From Gnetum montanum (Eukaryota; Streptophyta; Gnetopsida; Gnetales; Gnetaceae): DNA of 56,464 nt. The notes below the pieces were generated by a model. The model had not been told where the DNA came from. It ran no database searches and saw only the letters and a program-made list of their open reading frames with translations. The stretch covers positions 159,726 to 216,189 of the forward strand of contig MNCI01015933.1 in NCBI GenBank assembly GCA_015680685.1, given 5' to 3'. The translations under genes and the position numbers were made by a program. This document shows, one piece after another, positions 23,473 to 34,364 of the stretch (positions within the stretch are counted from its first letter, which is position 1; each line of letters starts with the position of its first letter).

Positions 23473-26400
23473 TTACGCATTTCCCCTACTGCCGCTGTTG
23501 CCGGTATCTCTTAAATCCGGATCCAGCCTTAGTGGATCGTCCTCCAGTGGGCCATCGTCTCTGGGAATCAGTCTTTCACGAAGAACTTTTTCTTCGTGAG
23601 GTTCTTGTTCCGGCGCCGGGTCCACAGGGGGACGCTCTTCATCGCTGTGCTCCCCCTCTTCCACTGCTTCTTCTTCTGCTTCTGCTGCTTCCTCTGCTAA
23701 CTCTGCAGCTTGTTCATCTTCCCTATCCTCAGCCGGTACCTAAATCCAGTAAACACATTAGTTACACAAGACTTAACATCATAATTAGAAAATGCAAACT
23801 AAGTCATGTATAAACTTACTTGCGACGACCCTGCGTCCGCAGCAAAAGGAAGCTTGTCCAGGCCAGCGCACAGGCGCTCTATAGTCTCTTCCTTTGTTAG
23901 ATCTGGCCATACATCCTCTCCCAAGGCAGCTCCGACCTTTACTTTCCCTTTCTCCACACTGCTCCAGTGGGGCGGGTCCGGGAAGAAAGTCGGGATTGTG
24001 GCTTGACCCCCAGGGAAAGTCATCGCCCTTTCCAGGGATGCAGTTACAGTCACCTGCTCCTCGAACTTCTTGAAAGCATCGGAAGCTCCGATGATGTCTT
24101 AGAAGACTTCTAAGGACCAGGCCCTGACGGCAAGGTCGCGGTAGAGTTTCTGATAAGCATTGCTTTCCTGCTTGTACAAGTGCTTGTGGTCCTTCTCCTT
24201 CTGCCCCCATTCTTGCACGCTTGCACAATAATCTCTCCAGTCTTGACTCTTCTGGGCTAGGAGTTCTATCTGCATCCGCTATTCGACCACCGCCCGACTG
24301 GTCTGTACACTATTCTTGATGACTGTCCAGTACCGGGAGTGGTCGACAATAGTGGTACGCCAGTCTTCATCCCCTGTCGCTCGCGCCTGTAGGAAGTCGC
24401 ACCGTGATTTCAAGTCTCCGACCTCTTTGGACAGAGACTCAACCCTCTGTTCTGACCTTTGCAACCTTTTTCATAGATTTTCATTTACGCCTCTACTTTC
24501 CCATAAGAAGCATGTCGAGCGTAATGCACATTTACGCAGTTTCTCATAAATGTGTCGTGGCATGGCTGCTTCATTGGATGGTGGCTCCACTATGTCTAGA
24601 TCAATGGACTCCATGGGATCCCATCGGAGGTAAGCTCCTAACAGAAACAAACATCAAATATTGATGACATATTACCACTATACGATATCACAAACTTATT
24701 ATGACCATAACGTACCAGCTCCAGGTTCCACACGCTCCAGACGCTCGATCATGTCACTAACAACGCCTTTCATGAAGGCAAATTTGTCAGGGAAGTCTTT
24801 CCATGCTCTGCTCACAGCCGCAGACGTGGACACCTCCTCTTCTCCTGTAGCCTAATCCAGTTAGAAAATCCGTCTATTAATAAAATTCTACAAATTCGCT
24901 AACACATTCATTACCTTTACTGGTGACAGTGGTAACTTCACCAACATCTTCCGTCCCCTCTCCCTCTTCATGCACTTGAGTCTGTGCGTTGCTAGTTCCG
25001 GTGGCCAGGGCCTCTTCATGTACCCGGTCCTGTGCACGGCTCCTGCTAGTAGCCGAGGCCTCCTCATGCACTAGAGCCTGCGCACGGCTCACGCTAACAG
25101 CTGGGGCCTCTTCTTCCAAAATTGAGGCCCCCTCCCCACGACGTACTACTACTGCCCCTGTTTCAGGGGTCAGCCCCTTTGTAATTTTTACTGGCCATAT
25201 CACAACACATTAGCATCTCATCTCAAAATACCTAAACAAACATTGCGTAATACACTTCCTTCACGCTTACCAGGCGGAGGCTTGCTCCATTGAACTTTGA
25301 CCGCCATGGTTTTGCCTGCGTCACCTCCAGGGGCCTCGGCTAGGCGGAGCCTTTTATGCTGAGCTTCAGGTTCTACAATTTCTTCCGCCAGGCGTTTCCC
25401 TCGCGAGGCATCGCCGGTGTAAGTGGGCATTATCCTGCCTACGCTGTCAAGGCCTCGCACTTGGGGCGTCACTAAACCCTTGGTCGTTATAGACAGCGAC
25501 TCCCCGATCCCTTCCGGCGGATCCTGCCCACGGGTAGTGCTGAGGATGTGGGTAATCCAAGGTCTGGACAACTGGTCTCGGTCTTGCTGCGCACAAACCC
25601 CATTCCTTTGGATGACCAGAAACTCAGCAAAATCACCGGAGGCAAGCTATGAAGAAGGTGTAATGCACGTTGAAACGAGACTCAAGCTTCTTGTGAAGCT
25701 TGATCATCTCATTACGCAATCCCTTGGCAAAATAGCTTGCCCAATTGAACTGGGTCCCCTCCTCCAGAACCTCTCGCATAATGCGGGTCTGTTCTACAGA
25801 AAAGAACTTCGCCTATGAGAGAGTTTTGGAGAAGGCCCGGACCCGAAAAAGGGGATAAAGCATCTTAGCAGCGCTCATCTCGAATTTTTCACATGGAAAC
25901 CCTTTCGTCTCCTTCGGGATCCTCACCCACTCCTTCAGCCAATTCTGGAAAGCTTCGCTCCTCTTCGCCTTCTCACTTACGGGAGGGTCGTCTAAGGGGA
26001 CGCCAAAGAGGTCCGCGAAGAGCGGAGCGTCAATGTCAAAACTTACGCATACGTTGTGTACGCGCGTGCAGAAACGCTCCGCCTTTTCGTTGAAGGAGTT
26101 GACCAGGGTGAACATTTCACTGGCAGGGACATCGGGAGTCGCAGCCAAAAACAGGTGCATTAGCCCTGCTGCTCGGATCTTGGAGGTCACCGCGACTGGG
26201 GCCGCTAAGTGGCCAAGCCAGCACTGTGCGTCCTTGATGTCGCCATAGCGAAAGAGGACAGCGTTCGCCTCGCGGATGGAAGTTGTAAGGGTAATCTTCC
26301 GGGATTCCCTAACTGCACAGCGTGAAACACAAGTCAAACCAACACACTATTACGCAATGTCCACAATTTACAATGATATTACGCAATATAACAGCCTCAC

Positions 26401-27638
26401 CAGGTCCGAATGGCAAAGGAAATGGCGGCAAGTTTCTCTGGACGTCCTCAACGGTAAGGGGCGGATCTAAGGTCCAGTCATCGTGCAGCCACCCGAGTCT
26501 CTAGCAATTCTCAAAAGCCTTAGCATAGCGGGTAGGGTACTCACGCATGTCAAAGCCAACTTGCCCTATAACACCGGCGCGCACATTGCTAGTCGAGGTA
26601 AATGCCATTATCGCCGTTTTGGCCCATGACAACGTATCTCCGTTTCCGACTAACCTGTTGTCATGGATAAAAAACCTGTACCACCAACATCGGCTTATCT
26701 TATATTTTTTGCACCTAGGCTTCTCTTACATTGCACATCGATAACAGACATATAACAACAACAAAAAAAACATAGACAGTTAATAAAATCTGCTTACCCC
26801 CCTGCGTAGTACACCGTGCCTTGAGGGTTCTGGAAACAGGTCGAGACATGGCGAGCCACGAACAGCGTGTTATATGCATGATAACAGCTAAATCGGGCCA
26901 TTTCCCAGATCCAGCTTAAGCTCCTTAAGCCCCGGGCGCTAGGCTCTCGGTCCTCAGGATGGCCCGTATCGATGGCCCCGTCTATCAAAAAGGCCAGAAT
27001 CCCTTGCGCAGAGCCCGCCAGTAGGTGCTCCAAAAGAGCACCGACGATATCACCATGTAGGTCAGACCATACAATAATGCTGAAATTGCGCAGCAGGAAC
27101 TGCAGAAACTCCAGCGCACCCCGTCGAAACCATATGGCCTTCCCCTGCAACTACGTGTGCGGGGGAGGGACATTGGGGACGATGGGGTTTATACAGCACA
27201 AGACTCCAACAATGTCTAACACAATCAGAATGGGCTTTAGCGTAATCCTGTACAGCAGACCCAGTACATACATTAACGCCTATGTTTATAGTTTTGCATG
27301 ACTAATATAGAAATTTTACAAACTACGCATACTTATCCACACCAAAATCGCCCAAACCCTTGCAATAACGCAAGGTTCATCTCTAACAACGGCGATAGAT
27401 GCACCCCCCATCAAACCTTCGCATTAACCCGAGGTCCATAATTTGTAACTCACATTCACGCAGAAGACACTATGAAGCATAAACATTAAAATAACATAAG
27501 CGTGCGAGAGGTCGCTTACCGGTTCAAAGGCGTAGGGTCGCGTACATCCACCATCGCCTGCGAAACGCACCCTAGGTTTTCTTGCACCTCGTCGATCTTG
27601 GCTAGTTTTGCGTTCTTCCTCTTGACTTTTGGTGCCAT
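23473..27638 (-). pseudogene. Antisense spliced gene of the inner Tat-like element (eight exons)
   Basis: Homologue of the outer antisense gene, coded against gag-pol. Exons (minus): 27638-27520, 27247-26798, 26675-26401, 26312-25271, 25190-24915, 24844-24716, 24637-23820, 23739-23473. Introns are GT-AG, 70-272 bp; phases 2,2,1,1,1,1,0 equal those of the outer copy. About 1,125 codons: basic start (MAPKVKRKNAKLAKI, aa 1-40), globular part (FLVDG-like FLIDGAIDTG, NTLFVARHVSTCFQNPQGTV, LGWLHDDW, DAPLFADLFGVPL, LYPLFRVRAFSKTLS; to ~630), Ala/Glu-rich linker with repeated ALVHEEASAT / DRVHEEALAT (~630-720), coiled coil (EQRVESLSKEVGDLKSR; ~760-1036) and acidic tail (EDEQAAELAEEAAEAEEEA). Lesions: TAG 27153, 26503, 25815; frame break ~25640; TGA 24473; TAG 24281; TAA 24101. 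Function unknown. Confidence 0.82.
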
Positions 27639-27785
27639 GGTAGCAGCTTCAGAAATTTTCACCCTCTAACACTCGTAGACCTTCACAAAATCACACGCTC
27701 TAATCTTCTGCTCTTCCTTCTCTTGCTCAGAAACAATCACGAATTTGAATTCACAGACAGCCTGTCCTCATCCAAAAACCACTTA

Positions 27786-27791
27786 CTTATA
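27786..27791 (-). promoter_or_regulatory. TATA-like box of the inner antisense gene
   Basis: Minus strand reads CGCATATAAGTAAG about 150 bases before the ATG at 27638. It is the positional counterpart of the outer TATAAATAG, but a weaker match. Confidence 0.4.
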
Positions 27792-27890
27792 TGCGAGGGT
27801 CACCGACTTGATATCCGATTCCAGCGGGACTTTCCTGAAACGGAACCCGAAAATCAAGATATTAATGCGGCTGATATCGCATGCACCGCA

Positions 27891-27910
27891 GTCCGAAATG
27901 ACGTTAAACT
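27891..27910 (+). repeat. TTAAACT motif upstream of the inner antisense gene
   Basis: GTCCGAAATGACGTTAAACT, 19 of 20 identical to the minus strand at 14315-14296 in the outer element. A single unit in the divergent space between antisense-gene start and pol start. Confidence 0.6.
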
Positions 27911-28039
27911 ACCACATTTTATCACCTTGTAATCGGGTTGCATTGATTACAGCTTGTTTATAATATTCAAAATTCAGTTAGGCTTCCACGTTCGGCGACA
28001 TCACGTCACTTGTCTCCTAATCATTTACGCACTTGGCAG

Positions 28040-28059
28040 TTTTGTAGGATAGACAGGAA
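28040..28059 (+). promoter_or_regulatory. Possible 3' splice site before the inner pol ATG
   Basis: TTTTGTAGGATAGACAG lies directly before GAAATGGAC. The outer pol also has a TTTATTGGCAG just before its ATGGAC. Ogre elements of the same lineage are known to splice an intron between protease and RT. Here that intron would contain the whole antisense gene. A TATAATAT at 27958-27965 offers an alternative, a private pol promoter. Confidence 0.3.
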
Positions 28060-31000
28060 ATGGACGCCACATTTTCAGCACCTTTAGCTTTGACAGGCCC
28101 ATACGGGAGGGTAATTAGGCAGTTTGACTCCGCGCTAGTAGACGTTAACCCCCCTTTGGAAGACGTAACCATAGCCGCATCGGAGACGTACCCAGAATGG
28201 GCAGAACAGTCGACACGTACGCTAGACCTGGAGGCTGGGGACATAACTGAAGACCCCCTTAGTGAGGTTCTTATCGTTACGCATAAGGGTGAAACTAAAA
28301 CGCTTAAGGTCAGCTCTTTGTTAAACCAAAAAACGCAAGATGCCATAAAACAGGTCCTGCAAGACAACATTATTGTCTTTGCATGGTCATATAAGGATAT
28401 GCCTGGACTAGATCCCCGATTAATCCAGCATAACATCGTATTAGACCCACAGATTAAAGCAGTTAGGCAAAAGGCACGCAAAATCAAGCCAGAGATCGTG
28501 CTAGCCGTGCGTGATGAAATCACCAAACTATACCAAGCTAGTTTCATCCGCGCGGTCGACTACTCGAACTGGGTATCCAACATTGTAGTCATCCCAAAGA
28601 AGACTGGAAGCATACGCATCTGCATAGACTTCCGGGATTTGAATAAGGCCACAATCAAAGATAACTTCCCACTGCCGAGTATCGACCAGCTAGTGGATAC
28701 AACAGCTGGGCATGCGCTTCTGTCCTTCATGGATGGCTTTTCAGGTTATAACTAGATTCGCATTAACCCAGAACATCAATTGACCATGACTTTCATGACG
28801 CCCTGGGGCACCTTTTGCTATACTATGATGCCTTTTGGTCTGAAGAACGCCGGAGCAACGTATCAACAAGCCATGACATACATCTTCAGTGATTACCTCC
28901 TAGGAAAACTGAATGATTACGTAGACGACATAGCTGTTAAGTCTGTAAAGTCTGACGATCACTCAGGGGACCTGGAGTTAGTCCTTAAAAGATGCTCCAA
29001 ATACGAGCTCCGGATTAACCCAAAGAAGTGCGTATTCGGAGTCAAAANNNNNNNNNNNNNNNNNNNNNNNNNNNNNNNNNNNNNNNNNNNNNNNNNNNNN
29101 NNNNNNNNNNNNNNNNNNNNNNNNNNNNNNNNNNNNNNNNNNNNNNNNNNNNNNNNNNNNNNNNNNNNNNNNNNNNNNNNNNNNNNNNNNNNNNNNNNNN
29201 NNNNNNNNNNNNNNNNNNNNNNNNNNNNNNNNNNNNNNNNNNNNNNNNNNNNNNNNNNNNNNNNNNNNNNNNNNNNNNNNNNNNNNNNNNNNNNNNNNNN
29301 NNNNNNNNNNNNNNNNNNNNNNNNNNNNNNNNNNNNNNNNNNNNNNNNNNNNNNNNNNNNNNNNNNNNNNNNNNNNNNNNNNNNNNNNNNNNNNNNNNNN
29401 NNNNNNNNNNNNNNNNNNNNNNNNNNNNNNNNNNNNNNNNNNNNNNNNNNNNNNNNNNNNNNNNNNNNNNNNNNNNNNNNNNNNNNNNNNNNNNNNNNNN
29501 NNNNNNNNNNNNNNNNNNNNNNNNNNCAATCAGGCAACTATAGAGCCAGAGTTCCTTGACGAGCATGTACATAGTTTAAGCCCTTTCTTGACAGGCCCCG
29601 AAGCAACGTTGTATTTTGACGGAGCTTCAATCGCTAGAGGTGGTAGTGCCGCCATTGTTATTACGCTATCGCCTGAGGATGTGCGTCTTCACGCTTATCG
29701 CTTGACCTTCCCCTGTACGAACAATGTGGCAGAGTACGAGGGACTCCTCAGGGGATTACTAACTGCCAGTGAACTCGATGTTCGACACCTGGCGATTAGG
29801 GGCGATTCGATGCTTTTCATAAATTAGATCACAGGAGTCTACGCCTGCAAGGTTGTACATTTGCAGCCCTATTGCGAAAGGGCTAAAGATCTTCTGAGAC
29901 GATTCGCGACCACCGATGCCCAACACGTGCCATGCACGGATAACACACTGGCCGACGCACTGGCAACACTGGCTTTGAACGTGCCTTCACACTTGTTTGA
30001 CACCTGCCCTGCATTGTTAACAGATTGCGCAAATCCTATCATTCAGGCGGCGCAAATATCTTCTATTCTCGAGGAAAGCGCACCTGAATGGTACAATGAC
30101 ATTAAGACTTACCTTCTACAGGGTGAGCTACCGCCTCAATTGACATGCGCACAGAAAGACGCTATTCGCAAGCGGGCTAGACAATACGTCATCGTAGGAG
30201 ACAGTACTCTCTGTAGACGCTCTTTTGATGGCGTGTTACTTACCTGCGTCGACAGAAGCCAAACGCAGCATATAGTCGACGAAGTTCATGAGGGACTGTG
30301 CGGTGGCCACGTAGCACCCCGAGCTATGGCCCTAAAAATCCATCGCTTAGGGTACTACTGGCCACGCATGGAAAAAGATTGCCTGATGAAGGTTAAAACC
30401 TGTGACACGTGTCAACGTCATGCGAATCTCATACACGTGTCACCTACGGAATTACATACAACGCAGATAACATAGCCATTCTAACGATGGGGACTTGACA
30501 TTATAGGCCCCATCACGCCGAAATCTTCTACAGGGCACAGCTTCATTATTACCACTACTGAGTACTTTACGAAGTGGGTAGAAGCTGTCCCCCTGCGAAA
30601 AATCACATCCTAACAAGTTTGCCATTTTATCCTGGACAATATCGTAGCCAGATTTGGTCTTCCAATGACTATCATGACCGACAATGGGCCATAGTTTAGT
30701 AGTACGGAAACCAAATCCTTCTGTGACAACTTGGGCATTAGACAATCTTTTTCCTCCCCTTATTACCCGCAAGCAAATGGTCAAGCTGAAGCAACGAACA
30801 AAGTGATCATCAATTTGCTCAAGAAAATGCTCGACAGCAACAAAAGACGGTGGCACGAACAAATCCTCTACGTGCTCTGGGCAGATCGTACCACGTGTAG
30901 GACGGCTACGGGCGGTACGCCCTACAGCCTGGTTTACGGAATTGAAGTAGTGCTGCCTCTCGAGTTGCAAATCCCTTCCCTGAGAATAGTCCTCTCTACC

Positions 31001-31330
31001 ATTATAAATGAGGCTCAACACGTCGAGTCTTGGATAATGGATTTGGATTCATTGGAAGAGAAGCAAATACAGGCTCTTGACACGATTGAGACATATCAGC
31101 ATAAACAGAGACAGAAGCATCATCACAACCTTCAGCAGTGCCCGATCAAGAAGGGAGATCTCGTTCTCAAACCCGTTCGCAAACCAGTAAGCAAATTCTC
31201 TGCGAACTGGGAGGGCCCTTTCTTGGTGACAGACGCGTACACCAACGGAGCATTCAGGCTAGCAGACATCGACGACAACACACTGCCAAACCCGGTAAAT
31301 CATGTATATTTGAAAAGGTATTACATCTAG
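28060..31330 (+). pseudogene. pol: Inner pol: RT, (gap), archaeal-type RNase H, integrase
   Basis: ATG at 28060 (MDATFSAPL) aligns with the outer pol start. RT shows VIPKKTGSIRICIDFRDLN, FMDGFSGYN then TAG (28753-28755), FGLKNAGATYQQ and YVDDIAVKS. The first RNase H is lost in the N gap. After the gap come the archaeal-type RNase H (LYFDGAS, NNVAEYEGLLRGL, IRGDSMLFIN, LADALATLAL) and integrase with HEGLCGGH / CDTCQRH zinc ligands, LDIIGP, TDNGP and GQAEATNK (D, D, E), a WEGPFLV GPY-type module, and the end at 31330. Stops: TAG 28753 and ~29825; TAG and TAA ~30473-30481; TAA ~30613; TAG ~30692. Most replace CAG, CAA or TGG. No frameshift was found apart from the gap. Confidence 0.92.
29048..29526. 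other. Assembly gap of 479 N
   Basis: Falls between KKCVFGVK of RT and NQATIEPEF. In the outer element these points are separated by about 227 residues (681 bp), and the flanking frames do not agree across 479 bases, so the gap length is not the true length. Confidence 0.98.
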
Positions 31331-31363
31331 CAGTGTCTCCGATGTGAACAAGAAGGTATGGCA

Positions 31364-31790
31364 CCCAACGTCCGCTACGACGCTAAACTGGCACCCATTG
31401 TCCGCCACGATACTAAACTAGTACGTTGTGACCGTCCGCTACGACGAAAAATTGGCAATGTTGTACAGGTCCGCCAAGACGAAAAATTGGCATCTTTTGC
31501 ACGCGTCAGTCACGACGCTAAACTGGCACAGGTAAGTAGCCATCTGCTGAGACGTAAAACTAGCATAGAACTGTCCATCGGTCATGACACAAAACTGACA
31601 TCCACAGCACAGTCTGTTGAGACCATAAATCAGACATACCACCGTTGGCTATGATGTAAAACTAGCACTTCTCAGTCCGCCCAGACTTTAAACTAGGACC
31701 ACAGTCTGCTGAGACTTAAAACCAGTAACGACAGTCTACCAAGACTTAAAACTGGGACTTACAGACTGCTGCCATGTAAATCAAGCGAGC
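31364..31790 (+). repeat. TTAAACT-type short tandem array after integrase (inner)
   Basis: About 13 degenerate units of 28-36 bp with the core GTCCGCTACGACGCTAAACT at its clearest (from ~31370), fading to CAGTCTGCTGAGACTTAAAA. It starts about 35 bases after the pol stop. Open frames across it are by-products of the repeat. Confidence 0.8.
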
Positions 31791-32813
31791 GTGATCATCT
31801 TTGTACAGTTGAACAAACAACGAGGTGGGATAGTGGGACAGTCCCGGCGTCGCCACCCCACTGACATCCTACTGATTCCTCGGATGAGCTGAGGGGCATC
31901 TTACTGATCCCTCAGAGATGTCGTCGCTGCGTCCACTGCAGCGGTGGTACCTCTGGGAGTTTGGTCTTACTAGCCGGAGCCCCAACGAAATCCTCGTCGA
32001 TAGCGACCTCGGGAACCTCCGCCGATCATCGCTATCGGAAACTGGCTTCACAAATTCATCTAGCTGGATTCCTGTACAACCAGTTAGCTGCACTGTGTCT
32101 GATGCTGGGCCAATTGTCAGGATTGGCGGCTCCGCTCTCATGCTCTAGCTCCTTCTTCACGGCCCGATTGCTCCATCTCGCAGCAAACGGTGCTCGTTTC
32201 AACAATCTCGCCTCTTGTTCGCATGAGCAATGATGTCCTCTATTTTCTCTTGTGGTTGCAGGTCACTTGCTTTGGAGGATGTCATTCAAAGGTGCGTACA
32301 TCTGAGCGGTGAAGAACAACAGCGTCTTGAGATGGCTACTCAGGTTTGCCCGACCACCTAGGACTGCATGCTTATTTCCTTTCATCCCCACCACCCGCTC
32401 CCCATACGCAAAAGCTACATACGCAGGTATCCCTTTTCCACGCTCACACTGGCAGAGATATCGCAAAAGTGACGCACAATGCTCCTTTTGCAAGCATTCC
32501 TACTATAATCTGTGACAGAGACATCTCAGGCTGATGCGTTACGCTCGTCTGAAAGCATTCCCGTTGACATACGTGTGCGTACGTTTCTGTGCGTTCCGTA
32601 AGCATATTCCATATTCCTACCATCCTGACCTACGTTATGTCTTCCCCGAACCTGTTTCCCACCATGCCCTTCTATCTCCCATTCCCTTCAGCTTTGCTCT
32701 TTCATGTTGACAGGGTAATCCTTGAGTAGCTATGGATGGACGCTGTTCTTGCTTCTACCAATCCGGTGTTTCGTATTCTTTGTCGACGTCTTTCGGGTAT
32801 GCCCTCCAACCAT
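31791..32813. other. Noncoding 3' region of the inner element
   Basis: No domain or conserved frame was seen. It contains local inverted words around 31870-31920 (GATCCCTCAGAGATG against CATCTTACTGATCCCTC) but nothing that can be named. Confidence 0.5.
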
Positions 32814-32829
32814 CAACAAAGAGGGGCCA
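32814..32829 (+). promoter_or_regulatory. Polypurine tract of the inner element
   Basis: AACAAAGAGGGGCCAT directly before the TGAAACAC start of the 3' LTR; it primes plus-strand synthesis. Confidence 0.75.
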
Positions 32830-34359
32830 TTGAAACACTGTGAAAAATCACGAGTCGGCCTCAGGCAAAGATTCGCAATTCAGGCAAGGGCGCATGTTAG
32901 AATTCCAGAAAGAAGAATAAGATAGAGCAACATTAAGAGGCGCATAGCATCGAGTCCTCGACTTCTTATGCAAAATTCCTAATCTTTCTATGCTTTTTCT
33001 GTTTACGCTATATCACGTAACATAGCGTAATGGCGCTTAGCGTGATTTTGCTTAAACATGGTCCGGCATCAAAAAGATAGTTGCTTCGGCATAGGGAGAA
33101 GCTTGAGCAGTGTAACATGCGACTTCTTATGTATTTTGCTAAGTCTTTTGTCCAAGGCCAAGTTTACGCTCTGTTACGCATGACAGCGTAATAAGCTTTA
33201 CAAAAGGGCAAAAGCAAAGTCTGGAGCAGTCCAACGGATCAACTTTCTTTGGTGCGTAGATAAATAATTTTTACGCTCGTTACGCAACGCAGCGTATCAT
33301 ATGATACATTTTACGCTCATTACGCAACGTAGGGTATTACAGCGTATTGCGTCGCCGAGCCAGACATAGTTTACGCTTCATTACGCGCGGCTACGTAAGC
33401 GAGCGTAAAAGAGCGCGACTCCATTGTTTCCATGTCGTAATACACTCATGTACGCAACGCAGCGTGAATGAGCATAATATCATTCAAAGAAAGTTAAAAC
33501 ATGCCCGATGTACACCTCTTCTTCACACGCACAATACGCGGACGAGCGTATTGTGCGTGGTCATGCAATTCGATGCAAAAATGGTCAAACCAATAGTACT
33601 CGAAACATTCGGGATAGACGTCACCAGGGTTGCACCATTTCCATGGAACACCGCAGCCTATAAATACCCTAGTTGACAGAGATACAGGGGTTGGTTGGCA
33701 AATTAGAGAAGCAAAGGCATTTTTCTGAGCACTGGAGCACTTATCACTTTTGAGCAGGGATACAGAGAGCAGCACTTTGGCAATTGTTGACAGCATCACC
33801 TTATAGCCGAAACAGAGCATAGTTCGCTTGAAGCACCGGCGACAGGAGTGATGGTTCTGCTGGGAAGACTCTATTGGTCAGAAACAGTTGATCGGTAGAC
33901 GTCAGAGATTGACCTTCCTTGCATCCCGACTTTAGCCCACGAGGTAGATTGGACTTCTGTTTGGACAGTTTTCTTGTTGTTTTGTGCTTGCTTTACATCT
34001 AGTAATCGGGGATTCCCCAGTGTAATGAGATATACAAAACATACATTTTCCAAGTCAAAGCGTATATTTGGAAGCTACGTGTTTCTCTTATGTTAGCCTC
34101 CTATTATCGTGTTTAACATTATCATCGTTGCAATTCATCTACATCGTTTTCCCCTTGTTTTTGCGATTCCTCGAATTAGATCGTTGCACGAGATACTCAT
34201 CGGTTTACTGATTAGTAAGTCCCTGTCTGATCGAAAAGACCGTTCAGGGCACCGCGGATTCGTTTTTCCAGCATAGCCCTCGCGCGGATCCGTGGTTAGA
34301 ACTGTGTACATGGAAATTTGTTCGGTATTTTCCAGCTGCCGACGTTTTCCGTCGTTACA
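32830..34359 (+). repeat. 3' LTR of the inner element
   Basis: 1,530 bp, TG...CA, aligned end to end with 16976-18504. The TATA box is at 33659-33666 and the stem-loop series at about 33002-33405. It is followed directly by the second GGCAG. Confidence 0.95.
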
Positions 34360-34364
34360 GGCAG
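34360..34364. repeat. Target-site duplication, right (GGCAG)
   Basis: Identical to 16971-16975. Confidence 0.95.

Larger units (their letters stand above)
16976..34359 (+). mobile_element. Inner Tat-like Ty3/gypsy element, full length, nested in the outer element's gag
   Basis: 17,384 bp including a 479-N gap. LTRs of 1,529 and 1,530 bp begin TGAAACAC and end GTCGTTACA. The PBS is at 18511 and the PPT at 32814, with a perfect GGCAG duplication. LTRs differ by roughly 3-4% by eye, mostly transitions, so it is the youngest layer. The order of parts is identical to that of the outer element, with which it shares clear but diverged protein homology throughout. It therefore landed inside a relative, in the opposite orientation. 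Coding frames are broken by stops and two homopolymer-associated shifts in gag. Confidence 0.95.

Noticed and set aside
23473-27638. Independent host gene into which the element inserted
   Set aside because: The same gene is at the same internal position of two separate elements with different insertion sites, so it belongs to the element.
28959-29572. Several frames running through the N gap
   Set aside because: Artefacts of unknown bases.
30452-31021. 189-aa minus-strand frame opposite integrase
   Set aside because: Shadow of integrase; no counterpart frame in the outer element.
31358-31654. 98-aa + strand frame after integrase
   Set aside because: Made of the TTAAACT-type tandem units; codes repeated DAKLA words by chance of period.
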